From Streptomyces spinoverrucosus (GTDB taxonomy: Bacteria; Actinomycetota; Actinomycetes; Streptomycetales; Streptomycetaceae), in contig NZ_BJND01000025.1 of NCBI RefSeq assembly GCF_006539505.1, forward strand, positions 62,001 through 126,000: a DNA stretch of 64,000 nt. The letters run 5' to 3'. Every line of letters starts with the position of its first letter. Position 1 is the first letter of the stretch. The translations under genes were made by a program, and so were the position numbers. Shown here piece after piece: positions 44,532 to 53,233 of this stretch. A model generated the notes under the pieces. That model did no database searches, was not told the origin of the DNA, and saw only the letters and a list, made by a program, of their open reading frames with translations.

Positions 44532-45626
44532 TCAGTAGCGCAGTACGCCCGCGATGCCGTTGGCGTCGGCCAGCGTGCCGTCGGGCACGAAGCGGACGTC
44601 GGCGCCGGTCTCCAGGCACTGCTCCACGATCTCGTCGATGATGTCCTCGCGGGCGTCGCGGTCGTCACTGGAGGCCGGGACGAGATGGCCGCCGTCGTCG
44701 CGCACGGTCACCCGGTAGTTCTCCTCGACGGCGAGCAGCCGCACCCGGGCCTCCCGGGCGTTCTGCCAGACCTCGTCCACGCCGGCCACGAACTCCTTGC
44801 GGCCCCGGGCCGATTCGAGTTCCTTCGTCACGGTGTCGATCGTCCTCAGGTCCTCGGCGTCGACCACGGGGCGCACGGCCTGCCACACGGCGTCCGGCGT
44901 GCCGTGCGAGAGGCCGCCGTGCGGGATGTGCACGGCGCGCCGGGTGACGTCCCCGATCTCGTCCAGGCAGGACAGCGCCGCCTGCTCACCGGTCACGTAC
45001 AGCGGCCGCGGATTGTCCCGCAACACCGCGCCCATCGCCGTGTCGGTCTCCCGCAGGAAGTGCCGGGTGCCCTCGTCGCGGAACGTGCTCGGCATGTCAC
45101 CGAACCGTTCCAGGCGCTCGGGGTCGAAGTTCTCGTTCCTGCGGGTCAGCGGGAAGCCGCCGGTGCGCTCCTCGGTGACCCGGCCCCCGCCGCCGTTCCA
45201 GAGGGTGGCGCGGTCGGCCGAGACCGACAGCACCCAGAACGGCCGTTCGGACACCTGTGCGGAGACGAGATTGCGGGTGAGGAAGGTGTCGGAGAGCACC
45301 ACCCGCTCGGGCACGGCGCGGCCGAGCGACCACACCTGGTGCTCACCCGGCGCGGCGAAGATCACCAGGCCGTCCTCGGCGTGCGTCAGGTCGACCTCGC
45401 CGAGCGCCTGGTCGAGCTGGGCCGCCACATCGACACGCCGTTCCCGGGTCACCTCGGGATCGGTCTCCAACTGCTTCTTGGCCTCGGCCACCGCATTGCG
45501 CAGCCGGACCCGGTCCTGCGCGTTGTACGGCTCCCTGCGGTGCGTCGGCGTCAGCACGGACACCGCGGGATACGGGCGCGGTCGGCGCAGCTCGGCCAGG
45601 GTCGTGGGACTGAGTGCGTGCTCCAT
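44532..45626 (-). CDS. baeRF-family protein (bacterial archaeo-eukaryotic release-factor-like)
   Basis: 364 aa. PYPAVSVLTPTHRREP, EDGLVIFAAPGEHQVWSLG, SERPFWVLSVSADRATLWNG and PRPLYVTGEQAALSCL mark the baeRF family, which carries the middle and C-terminal folds of eRF1 without a clear GGQ. The C-terminal part (VKELESARGRKEFVAGVDEVWQ...) resembles ribosome-associated L7Ae-like domains. Such proteins are suggested to act in ribosome rescue or hibernation, but none is characterised in detail. It starts at ATG 45626; the gap to the upstream aminopeptidase gene is 52 bases, so the two may be co-transcribed. Confidence 0.78.
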   Translation of the reverse strand: MEHALSPTTLAELRRPRPYPAVSVLTPTHRREPYNAQDRVRLRNAVAEAKKQLETDPEVTRERRVDVAAQLDQALGEVDLTHAEDGLVIFAAPGEHQVWSLGRAVPERVVLSDTFLTRNLVSAQVSERPFWVLSVSADRATLWNGGGGRVTEERTGGFPLTRRNENFDPERLERFGDMPSTFRDEGTRHFLRETDTAMGAVLRDNPRPLYVTGEQAALSCLDEIGDVTRRAVHIPHGGLSHGTPDAVWQAVRPVVDAEDLRTIDTVTKELESARGRKEFVAGVDEVWQNAREARVRLLAVEENYRVTVRDDGGHLVPASSDDRDAREDIIDEIVEQCLETGADVRFVPDGTLADANGIAGVLRY

Positions 45627-45678
45627 GACAGCACCATAGGGCCGATTCGCGTATCGGGCATTTGGGGCGCGATGATCG

Positions 45679-47292
45679 TCATGGCGCCGCCCGCTCGCCG
45701 TTCTCGGGCCCGCAGGAGCTTCCGTTCGGGGGCAGGGTGCCGTAGAGCAGGAAGGCGTCGACCTTGCCGTGCACGCACTTGGACGAGGTGTAAGCGGTGT
45801 GGCCCTCGCCCTTGTTGTCGAGCACCACGGCCGACGGACCCAGCCGCTTCGCCGTCTGCACCGTCCAGCGGTACGGCGTCGCCGGGTCGCCCCGGGTGCC
45901 GACCAGCAGCATCTTGGGACTGTCGACGTCCTTCACCTTCTCGCGGATGAAATCGGTACCCTTGGGGCGGCCGTAGCACAGCAGTACCTGGGTGAGGCGG
46001 AACCGGCCGAAGACCGGGGAGGCCTCCTCGTACATGGCGCGCAGCCGGCCGAGGTTCGCGGTGATCTCGCGGGCCGTGGGGCGGTCGGGGTCGTCGGCGC
46101 AGTTGATCGCGAGCAGTGCGGCCGTGAGGTTGTCCAGCGGGACGTCCTCCTGGTCCACGAGCCCGCCGTCGGCGGGCGGCGAGGGCTTCTGCCGACCCTG
46201 TCGCAGGCCCGGGAGGGCGAAGCCGCCGGTGGCGAAGGCCTCCACCCCGCTCGTGTCCCCGTCCTCGATCAGCTGGGCCAGGGCGCGCTCCAGCGACGGC
46301 CATGTGTCCGTGCTGTAGAGCGCCTGACTGAGCGCGCCGACCAGGTCCTGACCGGTGAACTCGCCGCTGAACGCGGTCGGGACCGGGTCCTCGTCCATCG
46401 ACCGGATCAGGCGTACGACTTCTTCCCGGGCGGTCCGCGCATCCTGGCCGAACGGACAGGCGACGTCCTTCACACACCAGTCGAGGAAGTCGTCCAGCGC
46501 GACCTGCTGTCCCGCGGCACCCGTCACGCCCTGCCGGGCGAGCGACTCCGTCAGCGTGTCCACCCCGTCCAGCGCCACCCGGCCCACCTTGTCCGGGAAC
46601 TGGGTCGCGTACACCGCGCCGAGGCGCGTCCCGTAGGAGAAGCCGAGGTAGTTGAGCTTGTCGTCGCCGAGCGCCTGGCGTATGACGTCCATGTCCCGGG
46701 AGACGTTCACCGTGCCTATGTGCGCCAGTACGGGCCCGGAGCGCTTGGCGCACTCCTCGGCCGCCGCCTTCAACTGCCGCAGCACCGCGTTGGGATCGCG
46801 GAGCGTCTCATCGGTGCCGGCGCTGACGCCGGCGCCGCCGTACGGGGCGTTGCCGCAGCTGACCGGGGAGGACCGGCCGACACCGCGCGGATCGAAGCTC
46901 ACCACGTCGTAGCCGTCGGTCAGGTCCATGAAGTCGTCGTCGCTGAAGGCGAGTTCGCTGACGCCGGAGCCGCCGGGCCCGCCGAAGTTCAGCAGCAGTG
47001 AGCCGCGTTTCTCGCCGCTCGCCCGGTATCGGGCCAGGGCAAGATCGAGCGTTCCGGCGCCGGGGCGTGCGTAGTCGAGGGGTACGGTGACCTTTCCGCA
47101 TTGCAGGTCGTCGGGGGTCGCCATGCCCTCGCACGCCTTCCATACGACCTTCTGGCGGTAGAACCGGGTCAGGTCGGGCTGCGGCTCGTCCGCGGCCGTC
47201 GCAGGCAGGCCGGCGCCCAGCATCGCCAGGCCGATGGCTCCGGCGACCGCGTGGCGCCGCAGCCTGCGCCGCGGTGACAGCTTGGCCAGCAT
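45679..47292 (-). CDS. Secreted tripeptidyl aminopeptidase-like alpha/beta hydrolase (TAP family)
   Basis: 537 aa from ATG 47292 (GGAGG 6 bases upstream), signal peptide GAIGLAMLGAGLPATAADE. The catalytic core has LLLNFGGPGGSGV (oxyanion), YDVVSFDPRGVGRSSP, NYLGFSYGTRLGAVYATQFP (nucleophile Ser) and, in the TAP C-terminal domain, LLVGTRGDPATPYRW (Asp) with GHTAYTSSKC (His). Similar Streptomyces proteases SlpD/SlpE and Tap remove N-terminal tripeptides from secreted proteins or peptides. There is no Cys lipobox. It is divergent from the chaplin. Confidence 0.88.
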   Translation of the reverse strand: MLAKLSPRRRLRRHAVAGAIGLAMLGAGLPATAADEPQPDLTRFYRQKVVWKACEGMATPDDLQCGKVTVPLDYARPGAGTLDLALARYRASGEKRGSLLLNFGGPGGSGVSELAFSDDDFMDLTDGYDVVSFDPRGVGRSSPVSCGNAPYGGAGVSAGTDETLRDPNAVLRQLKAAAEECAKRSGPVLAHIGTVNVSRDMDVIRQALGDDKLNYLGFSYGTRLGAVYATQFPDKVGRVALDGVDTLTESLARQGVTGAAGQQVALDDFLDWCVKDVACPFGQDARTAREEVVRLIRSMDEDPVPTAFSGEFTGQDLVGALSQALYSTDTWPSLERALAQLIEDGDTSGVEAFATGGFALPGLRQGRQKPSPPADGGLVDQEDVPLDNLTAALLAINCADDPDRPTAREITANLGRLRAMYEEASPVFGRFRLTQVLLCYGRPKGTDFIREKVKDVDSPKMLLVGTRGDPATPYRWTVQTAKRLGPSAVVLDNKGEGHTAYTSSKCVHGKVDAFLLYGTLPPNGSSCGPENGERAAP

Positions 47293-47595
47293 CGATGCCT
47301 CCAGGGCGCGCCCCACTGGGGACCGGTGGACGGCGCCCTCGCTCACGATAAGCGGCGCTTGGAGGCGCCGCCTCCGGGCCAGCGGGCCGCCCCGGGCTGC
47401 CGTACCCTGCCCGCTCACGCGTCCGATGCGGACGGTTACGGACTGTGCTGACTGATTCGGACGGCTTTACTGCTAGTTCGACAACCGTGCCACTCGATGG
47501 GGTGAAAGGCGGATAAGCCATAACTCGGATGGTTCAACTGCGTTTTACCCGATGCGGGTGAGTGCCCGCGACCACGTCTGGAAGGTAGGGACCCT
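47293..47595. other. Divergent intergenic region upstream of the chaplin and aminopeptidase
   Basis: About 300 bases without coding potential. It has AT-richer patches at 47450-47475 and 47500-47550 (AAGCCATAACTCGGATGG), suitable for developmental promoters, but I cannot identify a BldN- or BldD-type site with confidence. The chaplin ribosome site GGAAGG lies at 47580-47586. Confidence 0.5.
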
Positions 47596-48249
47596 ATGAA
47601 ACGGGTTACCCGAAACGGTGTGATCGCCGTCGCCGCCGCCTCGGGCGCGATGGCTGTGACGTTTCCGGCGCACGCCGACTCCGCGGCCGACGGAGCCGCG
47701 GTCGGCTCGGCGGGGGTGATCTCCGGCAACACCGTGCAGCTCCCGGTGCACGTCCCGGTGAACGTGTGCGGGAACACCGTGAACGTGGTGGGGCTCCTCA
47801 ACCCCGCCGCGGGCAACCGCTGCGCCAACGTCAGCGAGGCCGAGGACCAGGACTCCGGGTCGTCGGCCGCGTCGGGCGGGGGAGCGGCCGCCGAGAGCAG
47901 CGGAAAGGATTCGCCGGGGCTGATTTCCGGCAACGGGGTGCAGCTCCCGGTGCATGTGCCGGTCAACGTCACCGGCAACACGGTGAACGTCGTCGGCGTC
48001 GGCAACGGGGCCGTCGGCAACGAGTCCGAGAACACGTCCGGCGACCGCCCCGCGTCACCCAAGCCATCGGTCCCACCGAAGACCCTCCCGGCCCCGAAGC
48101 CGGTGGCCCCGCAGCCCGCGCCGCCCACCACCTCGGGCCTCGCGGACACGGGCGCGGACGCGACGCTGCCCGTCGGGATCGGCGCCACGGCAATGATCCT
48201 GGGCGGGGCACTCCTGTACCGACGCTTCCGCCCCCGGACGGTGCGCTGA
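47596..48249 (+). CDS. Long chaplin with sortase motif (ChpA/B/C type)
   Basis: 217 aa: signal (~1-27), chaplin domain 1 (~36-80, GVISGNTVQLPVHVPVNVCG, with Cys58 and Cys76), chaplin domain 2 (~105-147, GLISGNGVQLPVHVPVNVTG), Pro-rich stalk (~150-178), LADTG sorting motif (182-186), a membrane helix (~190-208) and RRFRPRTVR. Sortase anchors such proteins to the wall of aerial hyphae, where they nucleate the amyloid surface layer. Domain 1 keeps both Cys residues and domain 2 has none. Expression in development is expected but I could not see the promoter elements. Confidence 0.93.
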   Translation: MKRVTRNGVIAVAAASGAMAVTFPAHADSAADGAAVGSAGVISGNTVQLPVHVPVNVCGNTVNVVGLLNPAAGNRCANVSEAEDQDSGSSAASGGGAAAESSGKDSPGLISGNGVQLPVHVPVNVTGNTVNVVGVGNGAVGNESENTSGDRPASPKPSVPPKTLPAPKPVAPQPAPPTTSGLADTGADATLPVGIGATAMILGGALLYRRFRPRTVR

Positions 48250-48279
48250 GCCCACCCGGCTCTTGTCGCGCATGAGGGT

Positions 48280-48313
48280 AGGCCCCATCGGGGGGTGATC
48301 ACCGGTGGGGTCT
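48280..48313. terminator. Stem-loop after the chaplin
   Basis: AGGCCCCA (48280-48287) pairs with TGGGGTCT (48306-48313, one G-U pair); the centre includes GGTGATCACC (48294-48303). It lies between the convergent chaplin and deaminase genes and could stop transcription in both directions. Confidence 0.55.
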
Positions 48314-48359
48314 GGGCCAGCGGCTTGAGGGCTTGGGCATGAAGCCAGGGGATGGTGAC

Positions 48360-48842
48360 TCAGGCCCTCGTTCGGTAGTAGCGGCGGTGCAGGGTTCGTA
48401 CCTCTTCCGTTAGTTCGGGAACCGGCCCCGTCACGGCAACCCCGGGTGCGACCTCGTTGATCGGCAGCGTGCGTACTGGAGGCGGTGGTACGCCCAGCTC
48501 TGTCAGCCATGAGGTGAGCTGCTCGGAGGACGCCACGTAGACGATGCGGCCGAGGCCCACCCAGGCGTGCGCGGCCGCGCACATCGGGCAGTGCTCGCCG
48601 GAGGTGTACACCGTTGCCGCCGCGCGTTGCTCCGGGGACAGGTGTGCCGCCGACCAGCGTGCCAGCTCGAACTCCGGGTGCCGGGTGCGGTCGCCGGAGG
48701 CCACCCTGTTGTGGTCCTCCGCGAGCACCGCGCCGTCCGCGCCGACCAACACCGAGCCGAACGGCTCGTCCCCCGCGTCCAGCGCCTGGGTGGCCAGTTC
48801 GACACACCGGCGCAGATACGGCAGCTCGGCGTCGCTCACCAT
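48360..48842 (-). CDS. Nucleoside/tRNA-type deaminase (CDA fold)
   Basis: 160 aa from ATG 48842 with GAGGAGG 7 bases upstream (longer frames are shadows). The zinc site reads HPEFELARW (HxE) and SGEHCPMCAAAH (C-x2-C). This fits the CMP/dCMP-TadA-guanine deaminase superfamily; by length and the C-terminal VYVASSEQLTSWLTELG it could be guanine deaminase-like or an uncharacterised nucleoside deaminase. The substrate is not determinable. It lies 23 bases upstream of the GlsB-like gene's stop on the same strand, so they may be co-transcribed. Confidence 0.82.
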   Translation of the reverse strand: MVSDAELPYLRRCVELATQALDAGDEPFGSVLVGADGAVLAEDHNRVASGDRTRHPEFELARWSAAHLSPEQRAAATVYTSGEHCPMCAAAHAWVGLGRIVYVASSEQLTSWLTELGVPPPPVRTLPINEVAPGVAVTGPVPELTEEVRTLHRRYYRTRA

Positions 48843-48865
48843 GCCGTACGTCCTCCTCGTCCCCG

Positions 48866-49129
48866 TCAGCGACGCCCGCGCGCCCGGTCCAGAGCCGCGA
48901 CGCCGAGTGCGGCGAGGCCGATCTGGATGAGCCACTCGATCCAGTCGACACCCTCGGTGTCGGCCACGTCGAACGCTGTGGCGATCGCCGTGCCGATCAG
49001 CGCGGCTGCGATACCGACCAGGATCGTCCACAGGACTCCTATGCGCTGCCGACCCGGAACGACGAGTCGGCCCAGCACGCCGATGACGACGCCGATGACG
49101 ACGGCGCTGATGATGCCCGAGATCTCCAT
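48866..49129 (-). CDS. GlsB/YeaQ/YmgE-family small membrane protein
   Basis: 87 aa, start MEISGIISAVVIGVVIGVLGR. Two to three hydrophobic helices: ~5-22, ~30-52 and ~65-80. The Gly-rich helix with GRLVVPGRQ is the family hallmark (transglycosylase-associated protein, unrelated to a true transglycosylase domain). The family is induced by stress and its mechanism is unknown. It precedes the deaminase gene. Confidence 0.88.
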   Translation of the reverse strand: MEISGIISAVVIGVVIGVLGRLVVPGRQRIGVLWTILVGIAAALIGTAIATAFDVADTEGVDWIEWLIQIGLAALGVAALDRARGRR

Positions 49130-49220
49130 CTCCGCCCCTCTTTGTCAGAACACCCGCTGCTTGGTGTGTGCCCGCTGAGGCCGAGGACAGTCCGATTCCA
49201 GGCCAGGCGCCCGCCTGTCG

Positions 49221-49250
49221 TTGACATGCAGGTAGTTGCCTGCATAACGT
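49221..49250 (+). promoter_or_regulatory. Promoter with embedded operator, for a leaderless ArsR-SRPBCC transcript
   Basis: TTGACA (49221-49226), an 18-base spacer and TAACGT (49245-49250). Between them ATGCAGG-TAGTTG-CCTGCAT (49226-49245) is a 7-bp inverted repeat covering the spacer and touching both hexamers. The start point predicted about 6-7 bases downstream falls on the GTG at 49256, so the mRNA would begin with its start codon. ArsR-type self-repression fits the overlap. Confidence 0.7.
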
Positions 49251-49255
49251 TGAGT

Positions 49256-50050
49256 GTGCGATCAGAAGACGACGACTTCCGGATGGACAAAGTCTTCAAG
49301 GCCCTGGCCGACGAGACCCGCAGGCGCCTGCTGGACCGGCTGCACGAGGAGAACGGGCAGACGCTCGGTGAGCTGTGCGAGCACATCGAGATGACCCGCC
49401 AGTCGGTGACCCAGCACCTGGCCATCCTGGAGGCCGCCAATCTGGTCAGCACAGTGCGACGGGGGCGGATGAAGTTGCACTACCTCAACCCGGTGCCGCT
49501 CCACGAGATCCAGGAGCGGTGGATCGACAAGTTCGAGCGCCCACGCCTGCGTGTGCTCGGCGCCGTGAAGCGACTAGCCGAGGAAGCCATGACCGACAAG
49601 CCGACCTTCGTGTACGTCACCTACGTCGCGAGCACCCCCGAGAAGGTCTGGGACGCGCTCACCGACGCGGACCTCACCGCCACCTACTGGGGTCACCGCA
49701 ACGAGTCCGACTGGCAGCCGGGGTCCCGCTGGGCCCACGTCCGTACGGACGGTTCCGGCGTCGCCGACGTCGTCGGCACCGTCGCCGAGAGCGAGCGCCC
49801 GACCCGGCTGGTCACCACGTGGGCCGCGCCCGAGGACGAGGGGGACGAGACCAAGCACTCCCGCGTCACCTTCGACATCCAGCCGTACGACGACATCGTC
49901 CGCCTCACCGTCACCCACGAGGACCTCGCCGACGAGAGCGAGCGCGCCCAGGCGGCCTCCGGCTGGGCCGCGGTGCTGTCCAACCTCAAGTCGCTGCTGG
50001 AGACGGGCAGCCCGCTGCCGCAGAAGCCCTGGCTGGTGCCCAGCCGCTGA
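49256..50050 (+). CDS. ArsR-type regulator fused to SRPBCC (AHSA1) domain
   Basis: 264 aa starting at GTG 49256 (leaderless), or 255 aa from ATG 49283. Residues ~10-100 are a winged helix (FKALADETRRRLLDRL, TLGELCEHIEMTRQSVTQHLAILEAANLV) with no Cys pair typical of metal sensing. Residues ~115-264 are an AHSA1/SRPBCC pocket (TPEKVWDALTDADLTATYWG, WAAPEDEG, GWAAVLSNLKSLLE). In many actinobacteria this pair occurs as neighbouring genes; here it is one chain. The pocket may bind a hydrophobic ligand that releases DNA. Confidence 0.86.
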   Translation: MRSEDDDFRMDKVFKALADETRRRLLDRLHEENGQTLGELCEHIEMTRQSVTQHLAILEAANLVSTVRRGRMKLHYLNPVPLHEIQERWIDKFERPRLRVLGAVKRLAEEAMTDKPTFVYVTYVASTPEKVWDALTDADLTATYWGHRNESDWQPGSRWAHVRTDGSGVADVVGTVAESERPTRLVTTWAAPEDEGDETKHSRVTFDIQPYDDIVRLTVTHEDLADESERAQAASGWAAVLSNLKSLLETGSPLPQKPWLVPSR

Positions 50051-50129
50051 GGCACGGAAAGGGCCGGTCCGCGAGGGCCGCGGGCCGGCCTGGGTGTAAC
50101 TCATCGACTCCCTTCCTGATAGGGGCTAC

Positions 50130-50570
50130 CTACGGCTTGGGGGCGCTCTTCGCCGCCGTACCGGCGCACACCAGGCCCAGGATCACGGCCAGAGCGCCGA
50201 TGATGACGTTGTTCCAGACGACGCCGGCATCCGGGCTGGCGCCGACGATCCACGGGGAGATGATCATCCACACACCCAGCGCGCACATGGCCCAGCTGAG
50301 GCCATACATGCGTTCGGGTGCCCGTGTGAACCCAAGTGCCAGCAGGCCGATCGCGATCCCGATGATCAGGTTGTGGGTCGCGAGTGCGGGCTGGCCGGCG
50401 CTGTAGTGGACCACCCAGGGGGACACGGCACAGTACAGACCGAGCAGGAACACCGGTCCGTCCACGAGTGCCACATCACGACCGCCGAGCATGCGGGCGT
50501 ACCGATCCCGCATTTCGAGTGCATCGGGGTGGCTGGTTATGTCACCTCTGGTGGGCTGGACGTTGGCCAT
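50130..50570 (-). CDS. SPW-repeat membrane protein
   Basis: 146 aa from ATG 50570 (AAAGGAG 6 bases upstream). Two SPW motifs, FLLGLYCAVSPWVVHYSAG and GVWMIISPWIVGASP, each sit in a helix-turn-helix hairpin; four membrane segments are visible (~40-58, 66-85, 93-110, 120-138). A hydrophilic N-terminal ~35 residues precede them. The family is widespread, membrane-bound and of unknown function. The 130-base spacer beyond its start separates it from the urt operon. Confidence 0.87.
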   Translation of the reverse strand: MANVQPTRGDITSHPDALEMRDRYARMLGGRDVALVDGPVFLLGLYCAVSPWVVHYSAGQPALATHNLIIGIAIGLLALGFTRAPERMYGLSWAMCALGVWMIISPWIVGASPDAGVVWNNVIIGALAVILGLVCAGTAAKSAPKP

Positions 50571-50700
50571 GACTCGTCTCCTTTGACTTCGCTGGCCTGA
50601 CCGCGTCTGGTGCGGTATGCGGTAAGCGCCGCGTAAGTCCATTCTGCTCTTATTTCGCCTTTATGTGTAGAGCTCACCACATGGTCGGGAAGGACCGACC

Positions 50701-51393
50701 TCACACGCTGAGCGCTTCCCGTACCGACGCCTCCGCCTCCCGTCCGCCCGTGCCGGACGAGGTGACCCGGCCGGACTCCAGGACGTAGTACCGCTGGGCG
50801 GCCCGCATCGCGAAGCCGACGTGTTGTTCGACCAGCAGTACGGAGAGGCCGCCCCGCCCGGCCAGGGCGAGGATCGTCTCCTCGATCTCGGTCACGACCG
50901 ACGGCTGGATGCCCTCCGTCGGCTCGTCGAGGAGCAGGACCCGAGGGCCCGTAACCAGAGCGCGGGCGATGGCGAGTTGCTGCCGCTGCCCACCCGACAG
51001 CAGGCCTGCGCGGCGGCTCGCCAGCGTCCGCAGCGCCGGGAACAGGTGCAGCGCCTCGTCGACCGCCGCCTTCCCGCGCCGGCGTCCGTCCGCGACGAGC
51101 CGGAGGTTCTCGGCGGTCGTCAGGTGCGGGAACGCCTGCTGGCCCTGCGGGACGTACGCCATCCCGCGCGCCACGCGCTCGTGCGGCCTGCGGCGGGTGA
51201 TGTCCTCGCCGTCGAGACGGACACGGCCGGCGGTCGGGGTGAGCAGGCCGACGGCGGCCCGCAGGAGGGTGCTCTTGCCCGCGCCGTTGTGTCCGAGGAC
51301 CGCCGCCACCCCGTCCTTCGGCACCTCGACACTCACGCCGTGCAGGACGGTGCTCCGGTGGTAGCCGACCCGGACGTCGTCGATCTCCAGCAT
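50701..51393 (-). CDS. urtE: Urea ABC transporter ATPase UrtE
   Basis: 230 aa from ATG 51393 (GGAGG 4 bases upstream). Walker A GHNGAGKST, signature LLSGGQRQQLAIARAL, Walker B VLLLDEPTEGIQP and His-loop VLLVEQHVGFAMRAAQRYYVL. The LivF-like class with GIQP is typical of UrtE. It forms the ATPase pair with UrtD that drives uptake of urea or short-chain amides. It overlaps urtD (TGATG) and closes the operon. Confidence 0.93.
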   Translation of the reverse strand: MLEIDDVRVGYHRSTVLHGVSVEVPKDGVAAVLGHNGAGKSTLLRAAVGLLTPTAGRVRLDGEDITRRRPHERVARGMAYVPQGQQAFPHLTTAENLRLVADGRRRGKAAVDEALHLFPALRTLASRRAGLLSGGQRQQLAIARALVTGPRVLLLDEPTEGIQPSVVTEIEETILALAGRGGLSVLLVEQHVGFAMRAAQRYYVLESGRVTSSGTGGREAEASVREALSV

Positions 51394-52154
51394 CACGCCT
51401 CCTGTACGACGGTGGCGTCCTCGGTCGCGGCAGCGTGCCCCAGGTACACCTCCTGCACCTTGGGATCCGCCTGCACCTCGGCCACCGTCCCCTCGCTGAG
51501 CAGTCGGCCGGCGTGCAGCACGCTCACGCTGCGCGCGAAGGACCGCATGAAGTCCATGTCGTGCTCGATCACGACGACGGTCCGCTCCTCGCTGATGCGC
51601 CGCAGCAGCGCGCCGGTCGCCTCGCGCTCGTCGTGGCTCATCCCGGCGACCGGCTCGTCGAGCAGCAGCAGCCGTACGTCCTGCACCAGCAGCATGCCGA
51701 TCTCCAGCCACTGCTTCTGACCGTGCGCGAGCGTCCCGGCGGGGGAGTCGGCGAGGTCCGTCAGACCGATCGTCTCCAGTGCGCGGACCACCGACTCCGG
51801 TACGTCCTTGCGGCGGCGCAGCATGGTCCACATGCTGCGGCCGGCGCCCGCCGCGATGTCCAGGTTCTGCAGCACCGTCAGCTCCTCGAAGACCGTGGCG
51901 GTCTGGAACGTGCGCCCGATCCCCGACCGGGCGATCCGGTGCACGCTCCGCCCGAGCAGCTCCTCGCCGTCGAAACGCACCGAGCCCTCCGCCTTCACCA
52001 GGCCGGTGACGGCGTCGACGAGGGTCGTCTTGCCGGCGCCGTTCGGCCCGATGAGGAACCGCAGGTCACCGGGGCGCACGTCGAGGTCCACGCCGTCGAC
52101 GGCGGTGAAACCGTCGAAGGAAACCCGCAGTCGCCGTATCTCCAGTCCGCTCAT
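51393..52154 (-). CDS. urtD: Urea ABC transporter ATPase UrtD
   Basis: 253 aa from ATG 52154, overlapping urtC by four bases. Walker A GPNGAGKTT, Q-loop GRTFQTATVFEELTVLQNL, signature TLAHGQKQWLEIGMLL (AHGQ, as in LivG/UrtD) and Walker B RLLLLDEPVAGMSHDE, with EHDMDFMRSFA as the switch His. The order and the MSHDE sequence after Walker B are characteristic of UrtD. It pairs with UrtE at the cytosolic face of UrtBC. Confidence 0.93.
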   Translation of the reverse strand: MSGLEIRRLRVSFDGFTAVDGVDLDVRPGDLRFLIGPNGAGKTTLVDAVTGLVKAEGSVRFDGEELLGRSVHRIARSGIGRTFQTATVFEELTVLQNLDIAAGAGRSMWTMLRRRKDVPESVVRALETIGLTDLADSPAGTLAHGQKQWLEIGMLLVQDVRLLLLDEPVAGMSHDEREATGALLRRISEERTVVVIEHDMDFMRSFARSVSVLHAGRLLSEGTVAEVQADPKVQEVYLGHAAATEDATVVQEA

Positions 52155-53233
52155 GCCGCTTCTCCCACCGCGACGACCGTCGCCTTGCGCTGCCGGGCCC
52201 TGCGCCGCCGCAGCATCCCGGCCAGCGAGGCGAGCCCACCCGGCAGGAAGGCCAGCGCGACGATGAACAGCAGCCCCTGGAAGTACGTCCACGCCGCCGG
52301 GAACTCCTCCGACAACGCGGTTTTCGCCCAGACCACGCCGATCGCGCCCAGCACCGCGCCCACCAGGCTGGCCCGGCCGCCGACCGCTGCGCCGATCACG
52401 AACTCGATGGACGGCACGATGCCGATCATCGCCGGTGAGATGATGCCGACGGCCGGCACGAACAGCGCGCCCGCCAGCCCCGCCATGCCCGCCGCCACGA
52501 CGTACGCGACGAGCTTGACGTTCGCCGGGTCGTAGCCGAGGAAACGCACCCGCTCCTCCGAGTCGCGCACGGCGACCAGGAGTTCGCCGTACCGGCTGTG
52601 GATCAGCTGCCGGGCGAGGGCGATCAGGGCCAGCAGGGCGGCGGCGATGATGAAGTACACCGTCCGCTGGTTGACCGGGTCGTCGAGGTCGTAGCCGAAG
52701 AAGCCCTGGATGTCGGTGAGCCCGTTGGTGCCGCCGGTCGTCGCCTGCTGGCCGATCAGCCAGATGGCGAAGGCGGCGGCGAGGGCCTGGCTGAGGATCG
52801 CGAAGTACGCGCCCTTCACCCGGCGCCGGAAGACGAACAGACCGAGCAGCGCGGCGACCGCCATCGGCAGCAGCACGGTCGCGGCGAGGGCGAACGCCGG
52901 GTTGGCGAACGGCCGCCACCACCAGGGCAGTTCGGTGGCGGTGCCGTACAGCTGCATGAAGTCGGGCAGGTTGCCCGGCCCCGCGTCGGCGATCTTCAGG
53001 TGCATCGCCATGGCGTAACCGCCCAGCCCGAAGAACACGCCCTGCCCGAGTGTCAGCAGCCCGCCGCGGCCCCAGGCCAGACAGATGCCGACCGCGACCA
53101 TGGCCGTGCACAGGTACTTCGCGAGCAGCCCGAGCCGGAAGTCGGTGAGCGCGAGCGGGGCGACGGCGAAGAGCAGGACGGCGGCGCCCGCGAAACCGGC
53201 GACCGGCCGCAGCGATCCCTTCAAGGGGTTCAT
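52151..53233 (-). CDS. urtC: Urea ABC transporter permease UrtC
   Basis: 360 aa from ATG 53233. It is an LivM-like permease with about ten hydrophobic helices. UrtC features are WGRGGLLTLGQGVFFGLGGYAMAMHL, PWWWRPFANPAFALA, the coupling segment VRDSEERVRFLGYDPANVKLVAYVVAAGMAG and YFQGLLFIVALAFLPGGL. The start overlaps the urtB stop and the stop overlaps the urtD start, so translation is coupled throughout. It forms the heterodimeric channel with UrtB. Confidence 0.93.
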   Translation of the reverse strand: MNPLKGSLRPVAGFAGAAVLLFAVAPLALTDFRLGLLAKYLCTAMVAVGICLAWGRGGLLTLGQGVFFGLGGYAMAMHLKIADAGPGNLPDFMQLYGTATELPWWWRPFANPAFALAATVLLPMAVAALLGLFVFRRRVKGAYFAILSQALAAAFAIWLIGQQATTGGTNGLTDIQGFFGYDLDDPVNQRTVYFIIAAALLALIALARQLIHSRYGELLVAVRDSEERVRFLGYDPANVKLVAYVVAAGMAGLAGALFVPAVGIISPAMIGIVPSIEFVIGAAVGGRASLVGAVLGAIGVVWAKTALSEEFPAAWTYFQGLLFIVALAFLPGGLASLAGMLRRRRARQRKATVVAVGEAA

